A stretch of DNA of 64,000 nucleotides from Dipylidium caninum (Eukaryota > Platyhelminthes > Cestoda > Cyclophyllidea > Dipylidiidae), in NCBI GenBank assembly GCA_017562135.1, contig QEYB01000509.1:40023-104022 (forward strand), written 5' to 3'. Position 1 is the stretch's first letter, and each line of letters starts with the position of its first letter. The notes under the pieces were generated by a model. That model saw only the letters and a list, made by a program, of their open reading frames with translations, ran no database searches and had not been told where the DNA came from. Below, in pieces: positions 25,459-37,918 of the stretch. The translations under genes were made by a program, and so were the position numbers.

Positions 25459-28400
25459 CTGAAACACAAAGAAATTTGATAAGAGTGAGGAAAAAAGAAA
25501 CAAAAAAAATTACGATATGACAGTTCAGAAGAGGAGGAGACGACCAAAATCTTACGTAAATGAGAAAGGCGTGGGGGAACACAGCTACTAAAGACGGAAT
25601 ACTGGTAGAGGAGCTTCAGGACACAATGACAGATAGGAATAAAAAAATAAGGGAATCTATTATAATATTAACTATTGCATCGGTTAATTATATTGATCGT
25701 TAATTACAAAAAAGAAATACTGCATATCTGTAAATACGCATTCTCCAATTAGGCGATGGTTTAAATTATTACTATACTTACAGCGATGACAGTACCACCA
25801 GCAATTGATTCCCCTCCCACACGCAAGACAAACCGTCCTAGTGGCTTACAGACATCGTAGACCTCCATACATACGGGCGAGTCCAGTTTGAGTTCAATTT
25901 CAGCAGTGCAGCGCCCGAATAGACATCTGCGTCGTAAATATGCGACTAGAGAACATAGGTTCAAGTAAGATTAGTAATTCCCAAAAAAAAGTAAAAATCA
26001 CCTCGGTTTGACAACATCTTTCTTGTCGGAACCTTTTTTTTTAACCGTCGCAGAAAGGAGTTTTGTAATAGTGGCAGACACAGAGGAGCAGTGGTAGTAG
26101 AATATTACAGGATATCCTTTAGTTATCGGTTGTTTGACATCAAAGATAAGAACTCTGGCACGCAAATGCGTGGTTACCGGGACAAGAGGCGGATCAGGGT
26201 CACAGATGACATCACCGGGGGTTAGTGCAAAATTCGCATCGAGACCGGAGAGCATCAAACCAACTTGATCACCGGCAAACGCGTACGGCTGAGCTACATC
26301 AAGCACACCTGTTCCACCACCGCTGCCGTCATTGGAAACAGACGCCAATGAACGAATTGACCGAATGCTACCGGACTGGCCAGAGGGTAGACATATAATT
26401 TTACTCGTTGGAAGATTCACACCAGCTGAGACAGCTCCGGAAACAACACGTCCAGCTACTATCGGCACTGAGGAACCGATTGGTTTAAAGATATCGCTCA
26501 CAACAAAACGAAAGGGCCCATCAACCGATCGCTCCACTTTGTCCAAGCTATCTGTAAAATTATGCTTGGTAGACACTTAAAGTTAGAAGTTAGAAAGTTA
26601 TGGGAATAAAAGGGCCTCACCAATGATATCCAAAAGACAGGGTCCATCATACCATGGTGCAAGACGTCGAATATCCCTTTCGGGAGGAGTGTCTGTTGAA
26701 TGTATCAGATTTATGCCGTAGAGACCTGAGACAGGGCAGAAGACAACGTCGGCCTGATTGATGGTTTTTAGCATACCCACCATGGTGGCGCGGATATCCT
26801 CAAAACGAGACTGAGACCAAGCAACTGTGTCCATCTTGTTTACAGCCACAATAAGACGGGAAACTCCAAGAAGACGTACCAGACGCGCATGCTCTTGTGT
26901 TTGCCCCCCAACTAGTTGCATGCCAGTTTCAAACTCTCCCGAGGTGGCATTGACAACCAATAGGGCAACATCTGCTTGGGCGGCTCCCCCAATCACCTGC
27001 GGCACAAAATCTCGATGACCCGGAGCGTCAAGAAGGACTACCTTCCAAGTTGAAGAGAGAAAACAGTTAGTTTAAAACAAAAAGTCGGTCATTCAGTAAC
27101 TCAAAAAGGGAACAAAGTTTGTCTAATTGGCACATTAGGTAGAAGAGTACAAACCCAAGAATTACGGCCAAAAAGAACATAATAAATGGGTAAATATATA
27201 AGCCATTCATAAAATATGATTGCAATAACAGTCAAAAGTGGCGCAGACAAAACATCTAATACGGACCTGACTGATGAACAACTGTTGCCAGTACTTCTAG
27301 TGCACAATATGACACCATACGAAAATGATCTAGCATACAAGTACAAAATCTAAAAGTTATAATTCTTAATTTGGGTAAATAAGATATTTTAAACTACGAG
27401 TAGAAGAAAAAAATGAAATAAAGCAGTAATAACCGCAAAGGGAATAATACAATCAAATAAAATGAAGGGGAATAGGGGAAATTCATGAATTATTATGATT
27501 AAGTGAAATAATACCTTGGTGCCTAGTATTAACTTATGTAAGAGAAAAATGGTAATTTGGAATGTTCAAAATATTTTTGATTAGACGGAAACACAGGCAT
27601 GTTATAAAATAGAAATGAGAATCGAAAGTGTCTATTATTCCGTAGTACATCAAGGTTGTACGATAAAGACGTCTACTCTCAGGGAACTAGAAACGATGTT
27701 TGTAAAATCAGTAGTAAACCGAATCTTAAAGCAGTATAAGTGTACATAGCAACTTTATTATATCCCATTTGAGTATAAAACACATTAATGTAAAGTAGTT
27801 TCAAAGTAACGAAAAAGCAGAAAAGATGGACCACTTTGAAGCGGAAAAAAATGCAAAAAAACTTATCGAAAACCAAAAGACAAGATGTGAGACACTAAAA
27901 ATGGAAGTATTAGAAGAAAGAGAATTGTGAGAGCGTTTTGACAGGCAGCAGTTTAAAGTGCACAAGTAACCACGCTAACAAAAAAATGTTGGTAAATCAA
28001 ATCTTAAGTTAGAATAAGTGAAAATAAAACCGCAATAGTTACTGCTTCCTATGTTAACAATGAGAACAGGCAAAAATGCTTTTGTATGCCATACTTAAAG
28101 TTACCAGATTTCGATTTGGATTCTATTTGTCAATTCCAAACTATATAGTGTATTTGAAGCATAATGGAAGTGTGGATAGCGATCAAATCACTGTAAGCAA
28201 GTTTTTTTCAGCGGTTATTACTCTTAGTTAATAGGTAGGTCTTCGAAAAGATCATAAAAGATGGAAAACAAACTTAAGTGGCGAGGATAGTAACATCAAC
28301 CGACGCATATAAAAACTGCTTAAATTCTTTCAAATAAGTGACAAAGGCAATAGAATTACCCAAAATATACCTACCTTCTTGGTTTGAGTCTCAAATGCCA

Positions 28401-29881
28401 TCTGAGCAATGTCCATGGTAATGCCCCGAGATCTTTCCTCTGAAGTCTGGTCTAGTACCCAGGCGTAAGCAAAAGAGGCTTTGCCAATCTTCTGCGCCTC
28501 CCATTGATATTTAGCCAATTGCTTTTCACTAACTTGACCAACCTGACACAAGACATTTCCCATAAGTGTGCTTTTCCCTGCGTCCACGTGGCCTATAGTA
28601 GAAACGAAAGTAAAATACCGGGTACTGCAAAATTTCGGTATAAGCTAACGTGACCAACCAACTACAAGGAGGTTAATAAGGTCTTTTTCTTTGCCAGAGC
28701 TATTCTTTTTATCATAGGCTTGTAGGAGGCAGGAACGATCTATGGGCTTGTTCAGCTGTGGTGGCAATCTAGCCTCATTTGTGGCTTTGGGTAAACGAGT
28801 TCCAACGTTCGAGGTATCAGGAGGAGGGAGTTCAGGTTGAATTTTCCGCTCAATATCCTTCGGAACCCGTTGAATGTGTTCTAGCAAAGAAAATGAGTAT
28901 GAGTGCGACAATTTTTAACAAAAGCAGTGAAGTAAGGAAACACGTACGGGATTGTGGGTGCTTATTGCGGACTTTCGGTAATGTATTTGTCGAGATTTTG
29001 CAGTCAGGCGTGCTATCATAATAAATAGGTTGGGGCGTGTCAAACCTGAATACATGGAACGGCTCAGACACACCAAGATGACAGAGAAAGGCGCACGTCC
29101 TAGGCCGACGTATTTCAATCATGAGACTCAGAAACTTAAAATCATAGTTTGAAGTGAGTGAACAATCCTGCTTAAGAGCAAGACCTAAAGACGAAATTTT
29201 CTGGCATGTATTTTTTTTATTTGATTCAGCCCTTATTGCCCCCTTTTCTTCCATCGAAGGAATAAATATGGTAGAAGTAGGCTGTCTAGTAGGTTTTGTA
29301 GCAATTGCAGATTTGAATGTTTCTAGGGATCTGGTCAGACAACTAAAATCGAGTTCTGCAAAGTCATTAGAATCAGCGTCGAACTCAAATGGCTGGAAGG
29401 TGGATGATTTTATGTCAAATGCACCTTAACTCGTTATAAGCGATAAAAACCACACCTTCGCACAAACCGTCACCGTTCCCCACAACGAGTTTATCAAATT
29501 CATTCGTAATCGCACCAACCGACTCCTGAATGTTTTGGTGTGTAGGACCGGAATCCCCTGAAGTATAAAAATAGGTAACTAAATTCTCATACTGCAGGTG
29601 TCTTCTTCAGGAAATTCTGACGCCGTAATATTCAAGGACTGGTTTGAAGTTGGCAGTATGAAATCTGTTCCATTAAGAGATTCTGAGGTTTCTTTCATGT
29701 ATTGAAGAACTAGTAAATGAGAATGATAACACAAGCAAACCAGTTCCCGGAGAAATTAGACTATCTTCCTCGAGGGAACTTGGAACAAGGTCATGATAAT
29801 CATTGTAGTCTACAGATATAAAAGTAGGTATATATTCAAACCATCAGAGTACAGCCGACGAACGTTACGGTGCCTCGACAT
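25408..29881 (-). CDS. HBS1L: HBS1-like translational GTPase (ribosome rescue)
   Basis: Complete gene, 803 residues. Exons in coding order: 29881-29842, 29809-29741, 29709-29593, 29557-29456, 29424-28948, 28880-28659, 28592-28375, 27041-26621, 26551-26002, 25926-25782, 25458-25408; every phase matches and the sum is 804 codons with stop. The start MSRHRNVRR is the HBS1 N-terminal signature (human begins MARHRNVRG), followed by an acidic Tyr-rich stretch. Residues about 110-342 form a variable linker with FRFDTPQP. The EF-1alpha-type GTPase follows: GHVDAGKS (about 343), RGIT (about 398), DAPGH (about 420), NKMD (about 483) and PVSG, then two beta-barrel domains ending [18 protein letters not shown]1 binds Dom34/Pelota and acts on stalled ribosomes in the cytosol. 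eRF3 and EF-1alpha are excluded by the N-terminus and the GGAAQADVA text. The final 16 residues are basic and less conserved. Confidence 0.95.
26621..27041 (-). CDS. HBS1L: HBS1 exon 8: G3 and G4 motifs of the GTPase domain
   Basis: The exon begins [12 protein letters not shown] and includes NKMD about 68 residues in. It is the most conserved exon of the gene and the best anchor for the EF-1alpha-superfamily assignment. It is bounded by an ag acceptor at 27042-27043 and a GTGAGG donor at 26615-26620. Confidence 0.95.
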
Positions 29882-31131
29882 CACGGCCCGAGGTAGGTTG
29901 AAAGGCGTGGAGCGGTGTTTGAACGATATAAACAAATCAGTATTGCCGTTTCGTGAATAAACATAGTTAAGTCTGTTGTTTATCACGTGCGTAAAACATA
30001 TATTTGTTAAAACCGAATTTATAGACGTCTTTGAGAATATGTTAATAGTGTTTGCCCATCACCTAAAGGCTAAAAGACATCCACGGCACAATCAGTGCAA
30101 GGGTGTCTAAATAAAAGTACTCTTTCCAAGACCAAGTTAATCCATGCAAGTTAATTAAAGGTTTTGGATTTGGCTTTAATTAGGGATGTATATTGTTCGT
30201 AGTAAAATGGCTTCAGTCGCAGGGGTACAAATGGTGCTCTACTCAAGGATTACGACGAGAAGCCTTTGACAGCTGTCGTCTCGGTCTACCCTTTGAATAA
30301 CAAATAACTAATTGCGCAGTAGTCGAGCTTAAGAACAAACGGATGTATGAATTAGTCATCTACTATTGCACAAATGACTCAAAGACGCCCTATCAGACGT
30401 GCGGCTAATTATTAAGAGTCTTCACACAATAATTTTTCCATCTTTGAAAAAATTATGGCAGTGTAACATTACACTACCCAAGGGACGAGGCCTCAGCAAC
30501 TCACTGAAGATTAACAATGGGATTTTCAAAGTTGGGACAGAACCTTTATAGATGCATCTAAGGCGTGCCTAACTTATTGACAGTGTAACTGTCCGCATAT
30601 TGATGTTGTACACATACATTGAGTCTGAGCGAGCCTAGAAGATGGATCTTTGCCACCATACATTTCATCAATATTATAAATTCTCACACCTAACTCATCA
30701 TGCATTTTTGACCGGATCATGTCAGTTTATCGAAAATGATTTCAGTCAGCGATACAGGTATTTGTCCTCCTTCACAGAATTTCGTGGGTAATAAAATTTC
30801 GACTAGATAAAACCTTAAAATCGAGCAGCCTGTGTCTACGCTAGCGTTGTTATGAGCCTGCGGTGCCTCTTCCATGATCACGAACGCAAAGCATGGTGGA
30901 GCTTAACGTTCTGCAGCAATGCAAGTTTACAATAAATTCCTTGTTGATCATGTACTGTTTCTGCTTGCCATTTTGACAAACGCTCCCTTATTTAAAGATG
31001 CTTGAATGTTTTCGACTGAATTAAATGCAATCCATAGGGCCACTGTTAACGCTGTCGCAGGTTGTTTTAGTCAATCGAACATTTCATTTAGGGCGTTGCG
31101 CGAAAGATAGATTTGCCCGCTATATATTGTG
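29882..31131. promoter_or_regulatory. Head-to-head spacer between HBS1 and RTEL1
   Basis: 1.25 kb separates the two divergent start codons, so both promoters and 5' untranslated regions must lie here. A splice-type acceptor (tttcatttag, ending 31091) sits 40 bases before the RTEL1 ATG. It could close a 5'-UTR intron or accept a spliced leader. No other defined motif is visible. Confidence 0.5.
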
Positions 31132-34100
31132 ATGACCGTTCTCAAATTCGGCGATGTTGAAGTTGACTTCCCCCATGAGCCTTACGAATGTCAGAAGGAT
31201 TACATGCGTAGCGTCATAGATGCTTTGTCCCAAGTACGTTTCCAGGCCATGACGGAGCTTACTCTGGTTTGTAATAACACGAAATAGACATTCGCCTTTG
31301 ACTACCGACCATTCAAGTGTAGCTTATTATTTTTCCGAGTATTCATTAAAGTGTTTCCGGCCACTTGTGTTCAATAATTTTGTTGCTTATTTATCTCTGA
31401 TCTATAGCGTCGACACGCAATCTTGGAATCACCCACAGGCACCGGGAAGACCCTTTGCCTATTGTGTGCGTCTCTCGGTTGGTTAGAGCACTCTTTAGCA
31501 AAACGACAACTGGAAACATTTAGCAAACCTTGGGATACTATGCTTTCCCGTGGCCAGACTGAAGGATCAAGCAAATTTGACGTCCCCTTATTGATATTTT
31601 CTTCGCGTACACATGCACAATTAAATCAGGCTATCCAGGCATTTAAAAAAACCGTCTACTCTAGGTATGATTTATGGCTGTGCTTTTTGGATACCTTTTC
31701 CGCTTATTTCAATTGGCCTTTGCCACTTTAAAATATATTTTACTCTACTCCACTAGCTTTTAGCTTGTTAATATATCAACTTTTGCATTTAACTCTGTGA
31801 TATTTGGAATTTAGTCACAAAATCGGTGTTCTTGGCTCCCGGGATCAACTTTGCTTGTTGCCTGAAATAGTTAATCTTGAGACAAATTCTGCCAAAGTCT
31901 ATCAGTGCAGATTGCGTGTCTCTACTCGAACATGTGAATATTATCGAAATTTTGATGGTGGGTTAAAGTGATATTTTAATTATTACAATCAATTAGCTAG
32001 TAGGGACAAACTAGTAAACACGCTGAAGACTTCAAAAATTACGGACATTGAGGACCTAGTCAAATTTGGTCGGGAAAATAGGTTTGTCTTGCTTTTTTGG
32101 TTCCGTAAACAGTTATTCAACATTTCAGTCTTGTTAAGATGCGGTTTTTTTTACCACTTTAGAGCTTGCGCTTATTACTTATCGAGGGAGGTGAAGTCGG
32201 ACGCTGAAATTCTTTTCATGCCTTACAATTATCTTCTTGATCTTAAGGTGGATTGATTTTTTTATAAAGAATTAACGACCTCGTTCTGACTTTATTTTGA
32301 TATTTGATCTTTTATTATAGATTCGAACTCTTTATGGCATCGAATTGGCTAATGCGGTTGTTATATTCGACGAAGCACACAATATCGTAAGTTAAAATAA
32401 CCTTTCCATTAATGAACGGATAAGACTTATTTTACACACAAGTTAATATCATAGGGAAAATGCTTCGGATTTTTTGCAAAGCTTCTACGATCAATGGAAG
32501 GTATCACGGTCTCAGGCGAAGTAACCTACCTAATAAATGGACATTAAGCTACTTTCTATTAGCATGATTATTGAATGTCTTTCGAGCAATCGGATATTTG
32601 AATTTTGCCCGTAAATCACCGATATATTCTGTTTAACATATTTCTTAACGAGACCTGTTGTCTTCAAAACGCAGTTACAAGCTGAGGAGATTTTAAGACT
32701 TACGGAGTTACGAAAAATTGCAATTATTTGCTGGGCTTTGTCGTAATTTGCATGAAATAATTACATGAAGTAGATTTTTAAGGTTATGATTTAGGAAATA
32801 AGTTATTATTCTGAGCACTACCTCCCGGTTACCTCGTTATTCAGCGAAGAGCAAAATATGCAGTGATAGCGTAGTTTTTATTCATTTACATGTTTTTTCC
32901 CTGTTCCAATTTTTCATAATGCTAGGTATTCTGCTACCCGACTTACTAATATTTTAAAAAATGGAAAGAGCACATTTATTTCCATCTTGTGCAATATATT
33001 TTGAAAATTCAATAGTTGTATTCATTCCCTATATAAAAGACTTACTTACGAAGTGCTCTTGCGCTGTGCTTCTGTAGTTTCTGTTTTCTCGAGTCCATTT
33101 ATCCCTTGATTCGAGGCTTTTATTGTTGTCGAGGTATTTGTAGTTTCAGTAAAAGACCATTATTTATTGTGGCGAAATTTTAAATTTTAGGTCTTGAACA
33201 TTTAGACTTTTTTTGCTTTTATAATTGATGAATGCATTTCGATTTCATGGAATTTTGGGAATGCCAAAGGAATTATTAATCATGCTGTTTTTAATCGTAT
33301 CTCATTTCATGATCATAACCATGCGCATTTTAATAGTGGTCTTTTTCATTGCGCCTCATTAAATTATATTGGTTTTTATGGTACGGCTCGACTTTCGGTT
33401 CCTTGATTGATTGTTACGGGTGGCCGGATAGTTGGAGGGTTGCTTTAACAAAATTATGTGTTGGTTTCCTTTAGGCCACGTTCGTAAGAAATGCTCAGCA
33501 AGCAGGACAATCTGGTCGTGTTGCTATTTTGAGCAAAAACTGCTGGTGATTATATTCTAGGCGTGGACTGACTTACGATTTTTGTACTTAAAAGTCAAGG
33601 GGGATTTTATGGCGAAAGCGAGATATGTTGGACAAATTGACATGTGGGATGGTCAGATAAAGGAGATCGTTTTGTATCATTTTATCCGACAAAATAAGAT
33701 TTCTCTCGCATTTCAGGAACAGGTTTGCGAGGATGCTGCCTCGTCTAGCCTAACGTCTACCTTCCTGGCGTCAGCCATCGAGGAGTTGCGTATAATCGGC
33801 GAATATATTTTTAATCTGACCACCGATAACGAGACCAATGCCGATGGAGCGTTAGGGGACCTCTCACGTCCCGTTAACACGATAAATCGACTGGACATTT
33901 CCCAACCTAATGGCGATGTTGGTGAGTTTAGCATTTTCTCAATCGTAGTAATTTGGACTTCCATCAGTGTATTTATTTTTTGTCCTTTGGCTATCACATA
34001 GATTAGGTTACTGAATTAAGGCACTTCTATGCGACAGCTTTTTCTTTAAAACAAACATTTTCCAAATTTAATCAGAATTCAAAAATCAAAATTTAATTCT

Positions 34101-37100
34101 ACTGATAAACTTCCATTAGCTCGAAATATAATGGGAAAATGAATATTCCATTCATCGATGACCGTCTTTGACGTTTCATCATGCTATAGTTAAGAAGCTG
34201 TTAGATGTTGCTTAATTATGTGATCTACCAGGGAAAACTTCGCATCTCTTTCTAGCCACCGCGATTGGGCTATCAAGTATTCTTACGTTGAAAGGTCAAT
34301 TGCTTGAGTTAGAACGCCTACTTGATAGTCTAGCTGACAGTGCATCGACCTCTGATATGATCAAGCCTGGCGAGTGAGGTTTTTGTAAATTCTTGTTAAG
34401 CTTCCGTTTATGCACTGAGTATATTTGTATAGCGGGGTTTTCAATTAGGTACATCTTCGAATTTCTCGGCAAAGCCGGAATAACAACTGGTAATCATGCA
34501 CAAATACAAGAATTGATCGACCAAATCGTAACTGCATCAATTTCTCTTGATGGTGAGATATTTTTTAGGTTAAACATTGAGTTATTTTCTGTGATGCGCC
34601 GTCTAATTTTACTTACAGTGGCAAACTTCAAAAAGGCTCGAGGTTTATCCCATGTATCGGAGTTCTTACAAGTAAGTCAATATCCGTTTCGATTCTTGGC
34701 ATCATACTCGACAAAGCATTACGTAATAATATGTCACTAGACTTCGTTTTTGATATTATCGTCTTGTCTACTAGTGTTTTTCAACTAAACGCTGCTTATT
34801 TATTCTCAAATCTCATCGCTCTCACCTTAGATGACTTAATCACTCTTCATCTCAGAAATATTTGCGTTTCCTGCTATTCACTTCATTACTTTAGAAAGTC
34901 TTTGTTGACAACACTGGTGGAACCTCGATATCTCTGCTTTCGCGTCAGCGTTCTACCAGCTGTTATCGAGTCCACATTAAAGTTGAGATGACTACAATGA
35001 GAAAACTCAAGGAAGTAGAAGATATCTGGGAGGAAATTCCAATTTCTATTGGAGATTGTGGTAACCGTGTTGTCAGTAAAGAGTCTAAAAATATTTGTCT
35101 CAGTTACTGGTGCCTTACACCTGGTCGGTAAGCCTACTTCTTTATTTGCAGTCTTTACATGATGTGTAGCGGCTTGGTTAACCGTTTTTGCGCTTACAAA
35201 TCAGAAACATGGTGGAATCGTATTTGGCGTAGATTTTACTTGGTTTTATTCTAAATCAGCGCCCCGTAAAAGTATGGTATTTGAGTGCTCATATAAGACA
35301 AATCTTTGTATAACTTTTTTGCTATTCACATGGGGAGAATACTTTTCTGCTCTATTTCAAAATAAATATATCAATTGATAATTTTACCTACATTTGGTAT
35401 ATGCTCGTGTTAAGCTAGTGATTTCGGTCACTGTATACGACCTCTCGATGTCCATGCTAGGAAAACTAGGACAACGTGAACTGTGATTGATAGTTACAGA
35501 GATGATCCTATTCTCTTTATTAATAGTATAATTGTGGCGTTTCTTCTGGTTTTTGTTTACCCTACGCCATAGGATTGTATTTTTACATATTAGTTACGGT
35601 TGGCCAAATTATAGGCAGTTTTTAATTGCTTCGCAGAACGTTTTCTTTACTCTTTAAATTTTCTACGTATATTTTGCCTGTAAACCACTGAGCTTTATTG
35701 TTAGGACTTCTAGATATGCTTCGTGTCTAGAACTCTTAACTCTACCTTTTATCTCTTTGCGTGGGTCACTATTTTGATCAATCGTAGTGTCGACGTATTT
35801 GGCAGATTATATATACTCTATTCCTCAAATGTTTTATATTTACAGAGCAATGCACGATCTTTTGGCTCTGAATGTTCGTAACATCATTCTTACCAGTGGT
35901 ACACTCTATCCAATTTCCTCTCTTCAAGCGGAATTGGATTTGTGAGTCTGATTACTCACACGATTTCTATTTATGATGTGTAAATCACTTTTCCCCCTTT
36001 CTTGGATCGATTTGGTCTGTTAGATGTTTCCTTGTAAATCAATTTGATCTCCGACCTTAGGCAGTCTGCGATAGTGCTTCAGAATCCCCACGTCGTGAAC
36101 TCGGACCAAATTCACGTTGCTGTGTTGACGAAAGCCCCCAATGGTGGTGCACTTAATTCTAGTTTCGATTATCGCGGCGACTCGGCCTATCACCGGTCTC
36201 TTGGTCTTACCCTAGGTAAGTGCAAAGTATTTAAGCTTTCTATAGGTATGCGGTACGCTTATGATGTTCTCTCATTTCTTATTATGGGTCCCATTTCTAG
36301 TCAGTCTCTTTCGGGTTGTGCCAGGCGGTGTTCTCGTCTTTTTCCCTTCCTATGCACTGATGAAAACGTGTCTGAATGCGTGGCAGGTGAGGGACTCGTT
36401 TACTTCTCTTATATCGTGTATTCTTTGCTTGAAGGATCTTTTTATTGTTATTTATTAAGCGAAACGAGTATTCCAGTTGTTGGGATACCATTCTATAAAA
36501 TTTTTGACGCCTTACTGTGAGGAATATCGTCTTAACGATGTATGTTTTTTGCGAAAATTTTATTCTCCTGTTTTACACCCAAGTATTGACGATGTGTATA
36601 AAATGATTGTTTTTGTAACCATTTAAATACTGGAAGTAATAAGTTATTTATCCAACTACGGCACTTATTTGTTTCTTGCATTTCAGAACTGTGATATCTA
36701 CACTAAATTCCTCGATTCCAAGAAGGTCTTTGTTGAGCCCCGTGATAAAACCCACTTTCAACAGGTGGGTTAACTATCGTCATCTTTTATTATCTTCGAA
36801 GCCTCTCCCTCTGCTCTCGCTTAATTTCACTTCTCAAGTTTTATTTATGGTTTTCACGTTTTAGACTACTCCAATTAGAACCGCTGTCTTGGGAATAATT
36901 TTATAATTTAAAGGAATGTAGAGAATATTGCATTGGATGTTGTGATATTCTTTTACTTCTCTTTGAAAAAATACCACATTTCGGTGCTATTATCGTCTAG
37001 TGGTTATTTGATTGGGACGTACCTCTTGTGTGTAGCTCATAGTTATCTTACTTTTTTTTTCTTAGTCGCACTTCCTGCACCTTTTATTTGACAATATTTA

Positions 37101-37918
37101 TTATTTGTTTTTAGTCGGCATAATACTAGGCCTTTTTTGGGAGAAGAGATTGAGCGGCCTTGGTCAGTCTAGCGAGAATTTGTTACTGAATAAATCCTTT
37201 AAGGTTATCTGTATCTAAATAATCTTAACTATTAGTTTAATGATTTATCTTATTTTCCTCGGAGTACCCCTTTTTATTTGCCGATTTAAGGTAAAATCGC
37301 GCCTATAAATCTTACAGATAACCACCAGTTACACGGATGCTGCAATGAGTAATGCAGGAGGTTCTGTTCTCTTTTCCGTGATGCGTGGCAAAGTCAGTGA
37401 AGGCTTAGATTTAACGGACCAAACCAGTCGAGCCGTAGTGCTCGTTGGGATCGCCTATCCCCCCCGAGAAGATCCACGCATCAAGATTAAAATGGCGTTT
37501 CTTGATGAACGACATTTCCAGACAGACAGTGCTAAACATCTTCCGACTGGGCGGCAATGGTACAAACTACAGGCCTGGCGTGCTGTCAATCAAGCTCTTG
37601 GAAGGTGAGGAAATTGTAACCTAACTACATTAGTCGCCCTGATATCGAACACAGCCTTTTCCGATCACCCCATTTTTATGACTTCATTTTGATTTTAAGA
37701 TTATTGTTTGACATTCTTTGCAAACCTTTCCCGCCTACTCCAGGGTGATTCGCCACATTCGCGATTTTGGAGCTGTTTTCCTCTGCGATGAGCGATTTGC
37801 ATCACCCGAAGCGCGCTCGCATCTACCCAAGTGGGTCCAATCGAGTGTCCAAATCTACGACACCTTTGGACCCGTTGTCAGGGCGACCATCGACTTCTTC
37901 CGATCGGCTAAAATCAAG
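31132..37918 (+). CDS. RTEL1: RTEL1 helicase core (exons 1-17)
   Basis: About 776 residues. Helicase domain 1 holds the Q-like start, Walker A, motif Ia FSSRTHAQL, the Fe-S insert and DEAH. The Fe-S cysteine gaps (18, 9 and 38 residues apart) resemble the XPD/RTEL1 arrangement, and all four cysteines are present. Domain 2 holds LTSGTLYP, FFPSYALM, GKVSEGLDLTD, YPPREDPR and QALGRVIRHIRDFG. No frameshift or stop was seen, so the helicase looks functional. The intron after the DEAH exon (32387-33716) is 1.3 kb; most others are much shorter. Confidence 0.93.

Noticed and set aside
33582..33716. ORF segment upstream of RTEL1 exon 7 (starts MYLKVKGDFM)
   Set aside because: Intron read-through. The TTTCAG acceptor at 33711-33716 joins the DEAH exon in phase to EQVCEDAAS, as in other RTEL1 proteins.
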